The notes under the pieces were generated by a model. It saw only the letters and a list, made by a program, of their open reading frames with translations. It did no database searches and had not been told where the DNA came from. Both the position numbers and the translations under genes were made by a program. From positions 1 to 20,683 of the IMG/VR virus record IMGVR_UViG_3300017708_001362: a stretch of DNA of 20,683 bases; one strand, given 5' to 3'. Source of the stretch: a virus. The stretch's first letter is position 1, and each line of letters opens with the position of its first letter. Positions 8,272 through 14,891 of this stretch are shown here, piece after piece.

Positions 8272-10233
8272 TTATTGATAGTTCCGATCGAACCACTCGT
8301 TCTGGGACATATCATTGATGGTTTCTACGACCTCTTTATTATATAGCTCTCTGGTGTGATACATGCCCACCATAAATGCCATAACACGGTCGAAGTTACC
8401 CTTATGGTTAAATTTAATTAATTCTTGTAATAATCCAACGTCATAAATCTCATGCAAGTTAAGCCTTATGTTCCCATCTTCGTCACTACTTCTTGGAGAT
8501 ATTAACCAGTCCCTTATATAAAGCTCTCCTTGACGCTTGCGTTGTTCAGTCATGTGCATCCCGTATTGACGTCGTACGTTCCTGCTGCGCAGCTCTTTCT
8601 TATCTAGCATCTCAAACTCTTCCTGCAGCTTATGTAGCTTGCGGTAACGCTTAGCGTACGCTATCAACTCTCCCCGATCATTCTCAAATCCAATCTTTGC
8701 ATTGTAGTAGTCGGCTAGCATGAACAGGTTTCTGTTGTATTCATCCTGTGTCTGCGGCCTGCCTACATAACTGGCTACAATCATATCGTCTGGTTTGGAC
8801 AGATTGTTGGGACGTTTGATTACATACGCAGCACCGAGCGACTGGTTGCTTGTAGACTTGCTCTGCGCATATGGGTCATGGCAGATGACGTACAAGTTGT
8901 GCGGTGTATTCCCATCCTGTGTCTTCCAGGGATTCTGGTAGATAACTACACCCCCAGTTAAGTCGTCATCTTTTCTGTGCGGGAACTTTGTGATAGGTTT
9001 GATTGATGGGTCAGGTCGGAAGTCTACCTGTTCTCCGCTGTGGTATAGCACCCCCGCTGTGCCCTCTTTCTCAAGATTGTGTGCTTTGACACGATTGTAT
9101 TGTTCCTTGAGCGACGTGACATCGAATACGTTGATTGTTGTTTGTAGCGTCGCTTCTTGTGGGGTGAACGGGTGCTCTGCCACGTACTGATCAAGTGCCT
9201 TGGCGTCGTTAGCCTTCTTTTTATTGACTCTAGCAGCCTCTTCAAACTCTTTTGCATCTTCAATTAGTGAATTACCGTGTTCATCCATGAACCCATCTAG
9301 GTTCTGGTAAATAGGGACGAAGTATCCGCAGGTTGTACCTATTGCGCCTGCATCCCATTCGTTATCAAACGACATACAGTTGTAGGCTTCGGGGTGATAA
9401 AACAGCTCTTCTAGTGATGCGAAGCCATGCCCTTCTTCACCACCTGTACCAAAGGCTATCATAGTACCTAAGGTCTTAGACCCCTGTTTCATTGTAGGCA
9501 TAGCTATCTCCCATGCAGTCAATAGGCCTGAGAACGAGCCTGCTTCCTCGAAGAAGATGAGTTCCCCTGCCTTACCACGTACTTTGTGTGGATTGTCTTT
9601 AAGTGACACTCCAATAATCTGGGACTTCATGCCCAGTGCTACGTCAGTTCCATTGACACGTTTCTTGTACCCAGCCTGTTTGTGCATCTCCTTGTCGATC
9701 AGACGAGGTTGTGTCCATGCTGTGTTGTCATCTACGAATGAGATAAAGTCCCAGGTTTTACTTAGCAATCCGTCCCCAGTTAGGTACTCTTTCTGCTCTG
9801 CAAACACGAAGTTCTTTGAGTTGCGGATGTGGAAGTAGTTTCGGGCTAGCATTGACCCTGCTTTATAGGAATATCCCTTACGTCTGGCCTTGAGCACAGA
9901 CATATGCTTGTTTTCCTTGCGGCATCGGTCTACTGCGTGGTAATATTCGTAGTCTCCGTCGTAGAATGCAGGAAATGTCCGTTCTCTGCGGGCTTGAACC
10001 GTCCCATCTGGGAGAACTTCGTCAATTGCGCGGTCAATTGGGCAATAGTTAAGGTAGAAGTAGTGATATCCTGTAATTCGGACTCCGTCAAGCTCATATC
10101 CGTACAAACATCTGTTGCGTTCTGTGTCCCAGAAGTCGTAATACTCTTTTGTTCCTGCAAGTGCGTCTGTATAGTAGCCTTGTCTTAGGAATGCAGTGGC
10201 TGCAGGAGAGAACCTCTCTGTATTCTTAAACAT
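8272..10233 (-). CDS. terL: Terminase large subunit
   Basis: This 653-residue ATPase/nuclease packages DNA into the procapsid. Visible motifs are a Walker A-like KARRKGYSYKAG at 115-126 (an atypical P-loop, as in crAss-like terminases), Walker B ELIFFEEAG at 224-232 with catalytic Glu, and a coupling motif FGTGGE at 261-266. Nuclease acidic residues are D453 (in VICHDPYA), E517/D519 (in FENDRG) and the Asp of FDRVMAF near 625. The N-terminal RITGYHYFYLNYCPID string also fits crAss-like terminases. The start overlaps the preceding gene as TAATG (10235-10231). Full length with all motifs present, so it is probably active. Confidence 0.93.
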   Translation of the reverse strand: MFKNTERFSPAATAFLRQGYYTDALAGTKEYYDFWDTERNRCLYGYELDGVRITGYHYFYLNYCPIDRAIDEVLPDGTVQARRERTFPAFYDGDYEYYHAVDRCRKENKHMSVLKARRKGYSYKAGSMLARNYFHIRNSKNFVFAEQKEYLTGDGLLSKTWDFISFVDDNTAWTQPRLIDKEMHKQAGYKKRVNGTDVALGMKSQIIGVSLKDNPHKVRGKAGELIFFEEAGSFSGLLTAWEIAMPTMKQGSKTLGTMIAFGTGGEEGHGFASLEELFYHPEAYNCMSFDNEWDAGAIGTTCGYFVPIYQNLDGFMDEHGNSLIEDAKEFEEAARVNKKKANDAKALDQYVAEHPFTPQEATLQTTINVFDVTSLKEQYNRVKAHNLEKEGTAGVLYHSGEQVDFRPDPSIKPITKFPHRKDDDLTGGVVIYQNPWKTQDGNTPHNLYVICHDPYAQSKSTSNQSLGAAYVIKRPNNLSKPDDMIVASYVGRPQTQDEYNRNLFMLADYYNAKIGFENDRGELIAYAKRYRKLHKLQEEFEMLDKKELRSRNVRRQYGMHMTEQRKRQGELYIRDWLISPRSSDEDGNIRLNLHEIYDVGLLQELIKFNHKGNFDRVMAFMVGMYHTRELYNKEVVETINDMSQNEWFDRNYQ

Positions 10234-10730
10234 TACTGGGAGTATTTATTAGTTACTACCCCGCCGCGGTTAGGATTGTCCTTTTGTTGCTGTTTCTTAA
10301 CCAGTTCTTCCAGCTCCTCTAAGCCATTTATCACCTTGCCCATGTTGGCTAGGTTGGAGATGAGGTCCTTAGCGTGGAATATGGGCTTCCCGTTGTCATC
10401 CATCATAGTCAGGTCTATGTCCTTGAAGTATTTCTCCAACTTTGTGACGGATTCGCGCGCTGCTTTTAGGAGTTTGACTGCAGATGACTCTGATAGCTCT
10501 CTGTATTTCTCTACTGCTGTGTTAACATTGGGTGTAGCGGAAACCTTTAGCAGTTCTTTGATATGATTCCACCTGTCTGACTCTTCGTATACGCTATACG
10601 GGGAGCGGTGGTCCACAAAGAAATAAACAGCAGACAGCTCCTCTATCTTAAGTTTGCTAAACTCTGGGATAGTTAGTGCATAGGGTGAGGGTATCACCTT
10701 ATTGCCGTCAACTTCTATCAGATCTTTCAT
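10233..10730 (-). CDS. TerL-adjacent protein, candidate small terminase subunit
   Basis: A 165-residue, mostly helical, charged protein is encoded directly before TerL with TAATG coupling. Size, helical content (two long helices at about 85-115 and 120-150), a C-terminal lysine/glutamine tail and position fit a small terminase subunit, which recognises DNA and regulates TerL. I see no clear helix-turn-helix, and TerS proteins diverge too fast to confirm by eye. An alternative is a structural or packaging accessory unique to this phage group. Its start at 10730 lies 23 bases inside the HU/IHF-like gene, so expression of the two is probably linked. Confidence 0.5.
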   Translation of the reverse strand: MKDLIEVDGNKVIPSPYALTIPEFSKLKIEELSAVYFFVDHRSPYSVYEESDRWNHIKELLKVSATPNVNTAVEKYRELSESSAVKLLKAARESVTKLEKYFKDIDLTMMDDNGKPIFHAKDLISNLANMGKVINGLEELEELVKKQQQKDNPNRGGVVTNKYSQ

Positions 10731-10917
10731 TGAGATATGTTAATCGTCTTTCGTTTACGTGGAACTTGCCTAGGAATGGGAGTCTGACTGATTCAAACTT
10801 CCCTGTTCTAATTACGTCAGCTACGTATTTGAACTGAAAGTAAACTGCTTCTTCTACCTTTTGTAGTGGGAGGCCGTGTTCACTCGCTAGTTTCTGTATC
10901 GCTATCTTCTCCTTCAT
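10708..10917 (-). CDS. HU/IHF-like DNA-binding protein
   Basis: A 69-residue basic protein. The N-terminal half is helical (QKLASEHGLPLQKVEEAV, then FQFKYVADVI) and leads to VRLPFLGKFHVNERR, which parallels the beta-turn of HU/IHF (I-x-G-F-G-x-F-x-V-x-x-R). The usual long DNA-clasping arm is missing, so this is a shortened HU/IHF-fold protein. IHF-like genes near the packaging block are known from crAss-like phages. Likely roles are bending DNA at the packaging site or compacting phage DNA. It overlaps the upstream gene by 38 bases and the downstream gene by 23, typical of tight phage operons. The fold is moderately sure; the role is inferred. Confidence 0.6.
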   Translation of the reverse strand: MKEKIAIQKLASEHGLPLQKVEEAVYFQFKYVADVIRTGKFESVRLPFLGKFHVNERRLTYLNERSDRS

Positions 10918-11143
10918 CTGCCCATCTATTATCAGGGCACTCTGCAGTAGCCCACTTTGCTTTTTCTTCTACTACGCAGCCACACATCCCACACCTATAC
11001 TCCTCTAGATGCGGGCATGCTTCACATTCCGCAAGCCTATTTTCATAGGAGTCTTCTGAAACATGAGGTGCCCCCATCCGTGCATACTGAATTACATCCT
11101 CTGCAAAGTTTAGAAGCATACGACCTATTGATAGCTTACCCAT
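10880..11143 (-). CDS. Small cysteine-rich zinc-binding-type protein
   Basis: An 87-residue protein with six cysteines in a zinc-ribbon-like arrangement: C40-x2-C43, then C51-x2-C54-x-C56, and C69-P followed by DNRW. An N-terminal amphipathic helix (about 5-25) precedes it, and a very acidic tail (ADEGEDSDTETSE) follows. The C-P...RCGMCGC...ECPDNRW layout recurs in small proteins of Bacteroidota phages and hosts, but no function is known to me. It could be a structural zinc knuckle that binds DNA or a packaging partner. Its start overlaps the upstream gene's end by eight bases, within the packaging operon. Confidence 0.65.
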   Translation of the reverse strand: MGKLSIGRMLLNFAEDVIQYARMGAPHVSEDSYENRLAECEACPHLEEYRCGMCGCVVEEKAKWATAECPDNRWADEGEDSDTETSE

Positions 11144-11456
11144 CCCCGTATAGTATTTGCAGATTTACTTTATTCTGCGGTTTTAGTATTGGGGACAGCT
11201 TGTATCCGTCCTTTGTTTTCTTGATAGCTCCCTTGTCTTTCAGCTTCTTAACATAGTTGTTAAGCGTGTTGTAGTCCTTTATCCCCAAGCTGTCTGCTAC
11301 TACTCTTTTGTTTTCTGTAGAGCACAGGTTGACTGTGTCTGAGAGATCTATGAACTTAGAGAGAACTAGCAGCTCTTTATCTGTCAGTTCAAGTATTCCA
11401 TTGAACACCTGCAGATACTTGAGCGTAGTGTCTACTTGTATCTTAAGCGTTTTCAT
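11136..11456 (-). CDS. Winged-helix-like small protein, putative DNA-binding regulator
   Basis: A 106-residue protein. Residues about 22-75 read as a winged helix-turn-helix: ELTDKELLVLSKFIDL, then KRVVADSLGIKDYNTLNNYVKKLKDKG (helix, turn, recognition helix) and a short hairpin wing (IKKTKDGYKLSPIL). This is like MarR-type or replication-initiator winged helices, but no specific family is recognised. It sits at the head of the packaging operon, overlapping neighbours by 14 and 8 bases. Possible roles are a late-gene regulator or a DNA-recognition partner for packaging. Coding is likely, the fold is plausible and the function is unknown. Confidence 0.6.
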   Translation of the reverse strand: MKTLKIQVDTTLKYLQVFNGILELTDKELLVLSKFIDLSDTVNLCSTENKRVVADSLGIKDYNTLNNYVKKLKDKGAIKKTKDGYKLSPILKPQNKVNLQILYGDG

Positions 11457-11685
11457 TTATCTGTACTTTTGCTTTGCCGTCAACAATTAGTATTGTAGCA
11501 CGGCTGGATTGGTTGTTGAACTCGTCTACATATATCTGTATGTTTTCACGAGTGCACAGAAAAGACAGAAACACCTCAATCTCCTTAGCGGCTCGAGATA
11601 GCTTCTGTCTTAGTTCCTGTGTTTCTTCTGTCGAGTTGCGTAACTCGTCAAAGTCTTTCAACGGGATTGTTACTGTCCCGTCCAT
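11443..11685 (-). CDS. Small protein of unknown function
   Basis: An 80-residue protein, MDGTVTIPLKDFDELRNSTE and onward, with an N-terminal beta strand, a predicted coiled-coil helix (about 10-40) and a C-terminal beta segment (RATILIVDGKAKVQINENA). There are no signal peptide, membrane segment or metal-binding residues. It lies three bases after the co-chaperonin stop and overlaps the next gene by 14 bases, so it belongs to the same operon. I do not recognise a family. Confidence 0.6.
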   Translation of the reverse strand: MDGTVTIPLKDFDELRNSTEETQELRQKLSRAAKEIEVFLSFLCTRENIQIYVDEFNNQSSRATILIVDGKAKVQINENA

Positions 11686-11688
11686 ACC

Positions 11689-11976
11689 TTACACTAGTTT
11701 GGGGATGACCCCTACTATTTGAAACTCATTAACGCAGGCGTACTCCCCATCATCGATATGTATGATCAATGCCCCAGACTCTGGGTGCACGAGGACAGTA
11801 TCACCAACCTTTACCATCTCGCAGGTTGGTCCGCAGGCAAGTACCTCAACTATGTTTGTACTTATTGCTTTTTGAGACTCACCCAAAAGGTGAATACCCG
11901 CGTCTGTTTGTTCTACACGTGGACTTGCGAAAATGACCCAGTCACGCGAGGGTCGGAATCTGATTTTGTTTCCCAT
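11689..11976 (-). CDS. groES: GroES-like co-chaperonin
   Basis: A 95-residue protein with the chaperonin-10 layout: RFRPSRDWVIFASPR at the N-terminus, a mobile-loop region (EQTDAGIHLLGE), then VLACGPTCEMVKVGDTVLVHP, GALIIHIDDGEYACVNE and a final IVGVIPKLV. Length and order match the GroES family. Phage co-chaperonins (T4 gp31 is the classic case) replace host GroES to let GroEL fold the phage capsid protein, which fits its place in the operon leading to the capsid. No GroEL is present here. It has its own near-perfect Bacteroidota promoter at 11994-12024, so it may be an important transcription start for the late operon. Confidence 0.85.
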   Translation of the reverse strand: MGNKIRFRPSRDWVIFASPRVEQTDAGIHLLGESQKAISTNIVEVLACGPTCEMVKVGDTVLVHPESGALIIHIDDGEYACVNEFQIVGVIPKLV

Positions 11977-11993
11977 ATTTGCTTGGTTTGTAG

Positions 11994-12024
11994 CAAATAT
12001 AAAGAAACTTTATACAGAGTCAAA
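11994..12024 (-). promoter_or_regulatory. Bacteroidota-type promoter for co-chaperonin/late operon
   Basis: On the minus strand TTTG (12024-12021), a 19-base spacer and TATATTTG (12001-11994) match the Bacteroidota sigma-A consensus TTTG-N19-TAnnTTTG exactly. The -33 element lies inside the last codons of the DUF5675 gene. The leader to the ATG at 11976 would be about ten bases. This is the strongest promoter match seen in the window. Confidence 0.75.
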
Positions 12025-12480
12025 GTCTGTATAGGTAATTTTCACACATTCCCCTTCCTTAAGTGCCCTAGCAATTGGGGGATACACTCGTTTGTATGCA
12101 CTGGTAGATGCTCCTACAAACCCGTCCGATACGTTGTTCTGGGTTTGCGTGTCGCCCAAGAGTAGGCACCCGCTAGTGTCATCGTCATCATTACCGCAGT
12201 GGATAAGAATGTACTCAAAATTAGGAACATCGCGAACCCAAAGCATCCCCTGATGAAGTTCAGGAAACCGCTTAGAGTAACGACCATGATACCCACCAAC
12301 AGTTCTAAGAGTAATCTCATATGTCCCAGCCGGGATACGAGTTTCATGCATGACTTTGTCTTTTCTGTGCTCATCTTCTAATGTGTAACATAGAAACTCT
12401 CTGTTACCGTCGGTTTCATTAAACAGCAGTCCTAATGTGCTGTCTTTTTGCGAACTAAATCGCATAACATGTAGTTTCAT
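12010..12480 (-). CDS. DUF5675 family protein, possible cell-wall-active lysis protein
   Basis: A 156-residue protein. It opens with a strand (MKLHVMRFSSQKDSTLGLLF), then LCYTLEDEHR, IPAGTYEITLR, and later IHCGNDDDDTSGCLLLG, the pattern of DUF5675. The His followed ten residues later by S-G-C recalls the H...SHGC arrangement of L,D-transpeptidases (YkuD), but homology is only a suggestion. DUF5675 proteins are common in phages and Bacteroidota and lack a settled function. A role in peptidoglycan cleavage during lysis is plausible, because no other endolysin candidate is in the window. It has a promoter at 12510 and a 29-base leader, and is divergent from the T9SS type B gene. Confidence 0.7.
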   Translation of the reverse strand: MKLHVMRFSSQKDSTLGLLFNETDGNREFLCYTLEDEHRKDKVMHETRIPAGTYEITLRTVGGYHGRYSKRFPELHQGMLWVRDVPNFEYILIHCGNDDDDTSGCLLLGDTQTQNNVSDGFVGASTSAYKRVYPPIARALKEGECVKITYTDFDSV

Positions 12481-12509
12481 ATTTGATATGCTTATTTAAC
12501 TATTAATCA

Positions 12510-12517
12510 CAAATATA
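12510..12517 (-). promoter_or_regulatory. -7 box (TATATTTG) upstream of the DUF5675 gene
   Basis: The minus strand reads TATATTTG, an exact TAnnTTTG, 29 bases before ATG 12480. A CTTTT sequence lies 19 bases upstream in the -33 position, a partial match to TTTG. This promoter and the plus-strand promoter for the gene at 12534 share the 53-base divergent gap. Confidence 0.55.
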
Positions 12518-12521
12518 CACT

Positions 12522-12529
12522 TATCTTCG
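12522..12529 (+). promoter_or_regulatory. -7-like box (TATCTTCG) four bases before a GTG start
   Basis: TATCTTCG differs by one base from TAnnTTTG and ends four bases before the GTG at 12534. If used, the transcript would begin at or within a base or two of the start codon (leaderless). No clear -33 TTG is seen. Spacing is the same as at 18866 and 19003. Confidence 0.35.
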
Positions 12530-12533
12530 TTCC

Positions 12534-14237
12534 GTGAAAAGATATATCCTCCTTCTGTTTTTCTACGTGTCTTCTATCCCCGCTCAGTGTGATTTGGAGA
12601 TACTTAGTTTTGACCCCGAAGCAGCCCTCATAACTGTAGCGTTTAATAATACTACAAACTGTGGTGGTGCGTCTGGTCCTAATGGGGTGGCCGAAATTCA
12701 GTTTGGGTTTCAGGCTTTAGACAGCGATTGCAATGCAATGAATCAGGGGTGGGATTTCCCCTGGGGTTTGAGCACGCCGGATGAAAGTAATCACCCCGGT
12801 TGGATCTATTCAGCTACTACTACTCTAGATGGGAACAATTGGACTAATCTAGATGTGTGGTCAGACTACAATGTAGATCCTCCGTACTACGCGGGTGATG
12901 TGATTACGTTTCCTCTTGACGACTTCTATCAGTCTAATGGGTCAAGTTTATTTTCTAATCTCTCCAATGCCTTTGACTTTTGGCTAGATCAAGACTTGAG
13001 CATACAAGCGGTAATCTGGCAAATTAGCTACGGTCCTACTATGTATGCTGATGAGGGAGGCTGGGCAGAAGTAGGGAGCCTTGGGGGTGGGGTAACCCCT
13101 CCCTGCTGTGGGATTTATGATGACAGTAACTGGGAGGACAACTGGACAGTAGTAGGTCCTTGTGCAGTCCCCAGCCCGGGGCCTGATGCTGTTGTGTCTA
13201 ACATCGAATTTAATATAGGCTGCATCGGGGATGTGCCTGTGTATAGTTTGGACTACCAAGTAATTAATATGGGGGAGGATACCATCACAGACTACTGCAT
13301 AGAAATCTGGAATGAAGATTATTACCAGTGTTTTGATGGTAATCTATTCGGGGCCTACGAAATACCCCCGGGGGAAGGGCAGTCATTTACTACCCCGTTT
13401 TTCCAATACGAAGGCGGCGGTAATATATTCGTGGTCTCTGTTGATAGCGTGAATGATGGCGATGAAATTATAACGGGGAACAACAATACAACAGTATACT
13501 ACCCGGATTTTCCAACATGCCCTATCGTAGCCGACACTGTCTTTGTTGCAGAATATGACACTACGTATATCGAGCTTCCTCCAGACACTCTTGTTGTGCT
13601 AGAGGTTGACACTCTTGTAATAAATGATACGATCCCTGTCCCAATTAACTGGTACTTCTACGACACAACGTACATCTACGTTACGGACACATTGGTAGAA
13701 TACATTGAGCTCCCGAATGACACTATCACTTTGATAGAATATGATACTACGTATGTAGAGCTGCCCCCTGATACAATCTTTCAGTTAGAGGTTGATACCC
13801 TGTATCTTACACAGACAGACACGATAGTCCAAGAGATTATTGTTGTAGAGTATGTGTACCTTACTGACACTCTTACTGAATATATCTACGAAGAGCTTTG
13901 GATAGACTGCAGTACAGGCCTTCCGTGCGGGGATGAGCCCCCAGGAATTTTAGAATGCTCTGTCTTTGTCCCTAATACATTTACCCCAAACAACGACGGG
14001 AACAACGATAGCTTTTATGCTGTCACTGAGAGTGATTGCTGGGACGAGTGGGAGCTGTCTATCTACAATAGATGGGGTGACCGTATATGGGAAACGCCGT
14101 ACATCAATGAGAGATGGTACGGCCAAGTGCAATTGGGGGAACACTACGCTTCGGACGGAGTGTACGTGTGGGTCATTAAAGCAAAGGGCCCCGGAGAATC
14201 ATTGGACCTCCAGGGCACTGTTACTTTGTTTCGTTAA
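12534..14237 (+). CDS. Secreted surface protein with T9SS type B (gliding-motility-type) C-terminal domain
   Basis: A 567-residue exported protein starting with GTG. An N-terminal signal peptide (KRYILLLFFYVSSIPAQ) is followed by a cysteine-containing beta domain (about 20-210), a CARDB-like domain (about 213-330, SLDYQVINMGEDTITDYC onward), a threonine/aspartate-rich stalk with a 62-residue repeat (about 340-455), and a C-terminal domain (about 474-567) containing VPNTFTPNNDGNND, YNRWGDRIWET and DGVYVWVIKAKG. This last domain is diagnostic for the T9SS type B (CHU_C/gliding-motility-associated) sorting family. The host would export it by Sec and T9SS and probably attach it to the surface. 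It is the only plus-strand gene among the late genes, has its own promoter, and shares its stop with the convergent gene. The role (adhesin, surface shield) is inferred. Confidence 0.9.
   Translation: MKRYILLLFFYVSSIPAQCDLEILSFDPEAALITVAFNNTTNCGGASGPNGVAEIQFGFQALDSDCNAMNQGWDFPWGLSTPDESNHPGWIYSATTTLDGNNWTNLDVWSDYNVDPPYYAGDVITFPLDDFYQSNGSSLFSNLSNAFDFWLDQDLSIQAVIWQISYGPTMYADEGGWAEVGSLGGGVTPPCCGIYDDSNWEDNWTVVGPCAVPSPGPDAVVSNIEFNIGCIGDVPVYSLDYQVINMGEDTITDYCIEIWNEDYYQCFDGNLFGAYEIPPGEGQSFTTPFFQYEGGGNIFVVSVDSVNDGDEIITGNNNTTVYYPDFPTCPIVADTVFVAEYDTTYIELPPDTLVVLEVDTLVINDTIPVPINWYFYDTTYIYVTDTLVEYIELPNDTITLIEYDTTYVELPPDTIFQLEVDTLYLTQTDTIVQEIIVVEYVYLTDTLTEYIYEELWIDCSTGLPCGDEPPGILECSVFVPNTFTPNNDGNNDSFYAVTESDCWDEWELSIYNRWGDRIWETPYINERWYGQVQLGEHYASDGVYVWVIKAKGPGESLDLQGTVTLFR
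13551..13826 (+). repeat. Internal protein repeat (62-residue period) in the stalk of the T9SS type B protein
   Basis: EYDTTYIELPPDT followed by LEVDTL begins at 13551, and EYDTTYVELPPDT followed by LEVDTL begins at 13737, exactly 186 bases later. Between them a half-copy (FYDTTYIYVTDTL, ELPNDT) keeps the same rhythm, and a further partial copy follows. The bases have drifted at third positions, so the repeat is old and selected at the protein level. It suits an extended stalk. Confidence 0.8.
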
Positions 14238-14599
14238 AAGTCTCCCAGTATTATCTCATCTACTGCGTCCTGAACCTCATCTTGGGTCGTCTCCATTGCC
14301 ATCATGATGTTGGCTTGGAATCTTTTGACTTCTTCTCCTTCGTTGAACACCACGATTGTTGGGACCACCACTATTTGGTGTTCCTTCTGCAGGTCGGGGG
14401 CACTCGCAATGTCCACACGATCCGTCGCACAGTCGTTTAGTTTTTCTATCCAAGGCACAGTATTTTGTTGATTAAAGCTGGCGTTAAATTCTACAACGCA
14501 GATTCCTGCGTTACATACTTCCTTATCCTCTTCCACAGATGCCACAAAGAGCATTGTTGAAAACAAGAAAGCAAATACAGTTATTGCAAGGGTCTTCAT
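14234..14599 (-). CDS. Exported thioredoxin-fold protein lacking the CxxC active site
   Basis: A 121-residue protein. An N-terminal signal peptide (MKTLAITVFAFLFSTMLFVA) precedes a thioredoxin-like domain: VVEFNASFNQQN at the position of the usual ...A-W-C-G-P-C, then RVDIASAPDLQKEHQI, VVVPTIVVFNEGEEVKRF with the conserved cis-Pro loop, and a C-terminal helix. The active-site cysteines are replaced by Asn (FNQQN for WCGPC), so it cannot do thiol exchange in the normal way. It is the last gene of the envelope operon and starts six bases after the preceding stop. Its stop is embedded in the TTAA shared with the convergent T9SS gene. A chaperone-like or binding role in the periplasm is inferred. 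Confidence 0.75.
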   Translation of the reverse strand: MKTLAITVFAFLFSTMLFVASVEEDKEVCNAGICVVEFNASFNQQNTVPWIEKLNDCATDRVDIASAPDLQKEHQIVVVPTIVVFNEGEEVKRFQANIMMAMETTQDEVQDAVDEIILGDF

Positions 14600-14605
14600 T
14601 TGGAT

Positions 14606-14890
14606 TCATCTTAGTTGGTCTATTTTTTCTTCAATCCTTTTAATGTCTTCTTTGATCTCAGTGACATCTTGCTGAGTAGACATTATGGTTTGTCGAACTA
14701 GTTGGTCTTTCATGTCAAACTCCATTCGAGTAATTTCTGGATCTGGGGGTATTGGTAGCTTCTTAGCTTCTTCAATATCTGCTTGTAATACAAACCACGC
14801 ACTGATTACAGCAGCCATTACAGCCCCAATACCCACTAGCGTTTTTATGCTTACGTGAAATCCAGTATCCTCATTCAGTTCTTTGGCCAT
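14606..14890 (-). CDS. Small inner-membrane protein with periplasmic coiled coil (spanin-like candidate)
   Basis: A 94-residue protein with a short cytoplasmic N-terminus, one membrane segment (about 15-36, LVGIGAVMAAVISAWFVL), a proline-rich neck (LPIPPDPE), and a C-terminal coiled coil (about 55-94, heptad-like I/L/V with E and K). Topology resembles i-spanins and other lysis accessory proteins. The gene follows the barrel-like protein with a one-base gap (TAA, G, ATG) in the holin operon. I know similar small proteins from marine phage sequences, but their function is not established. A structural or regulatory membrane role is equally possible. Confidence 0.65.
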   Translation of the reverse strand: MAKELNEDTGFHVSIKTLVGIGAVMAAVISAWFVLQADIEEAKKLPIPPDPEITRMEFDMKDQLVRQTIMSTQQDVTEIKEDIKRIEEKIDQLR

Positions 14891-14891
14891 C

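Noticed and set aside
6030-8315. Longer portal frame starting at 8315
   Set aside because: It would overlap TerL by 44 bases and add 21 residues with no portal similarity. The start at 8252 fits the spacing to the TerL stop and family N-termini.
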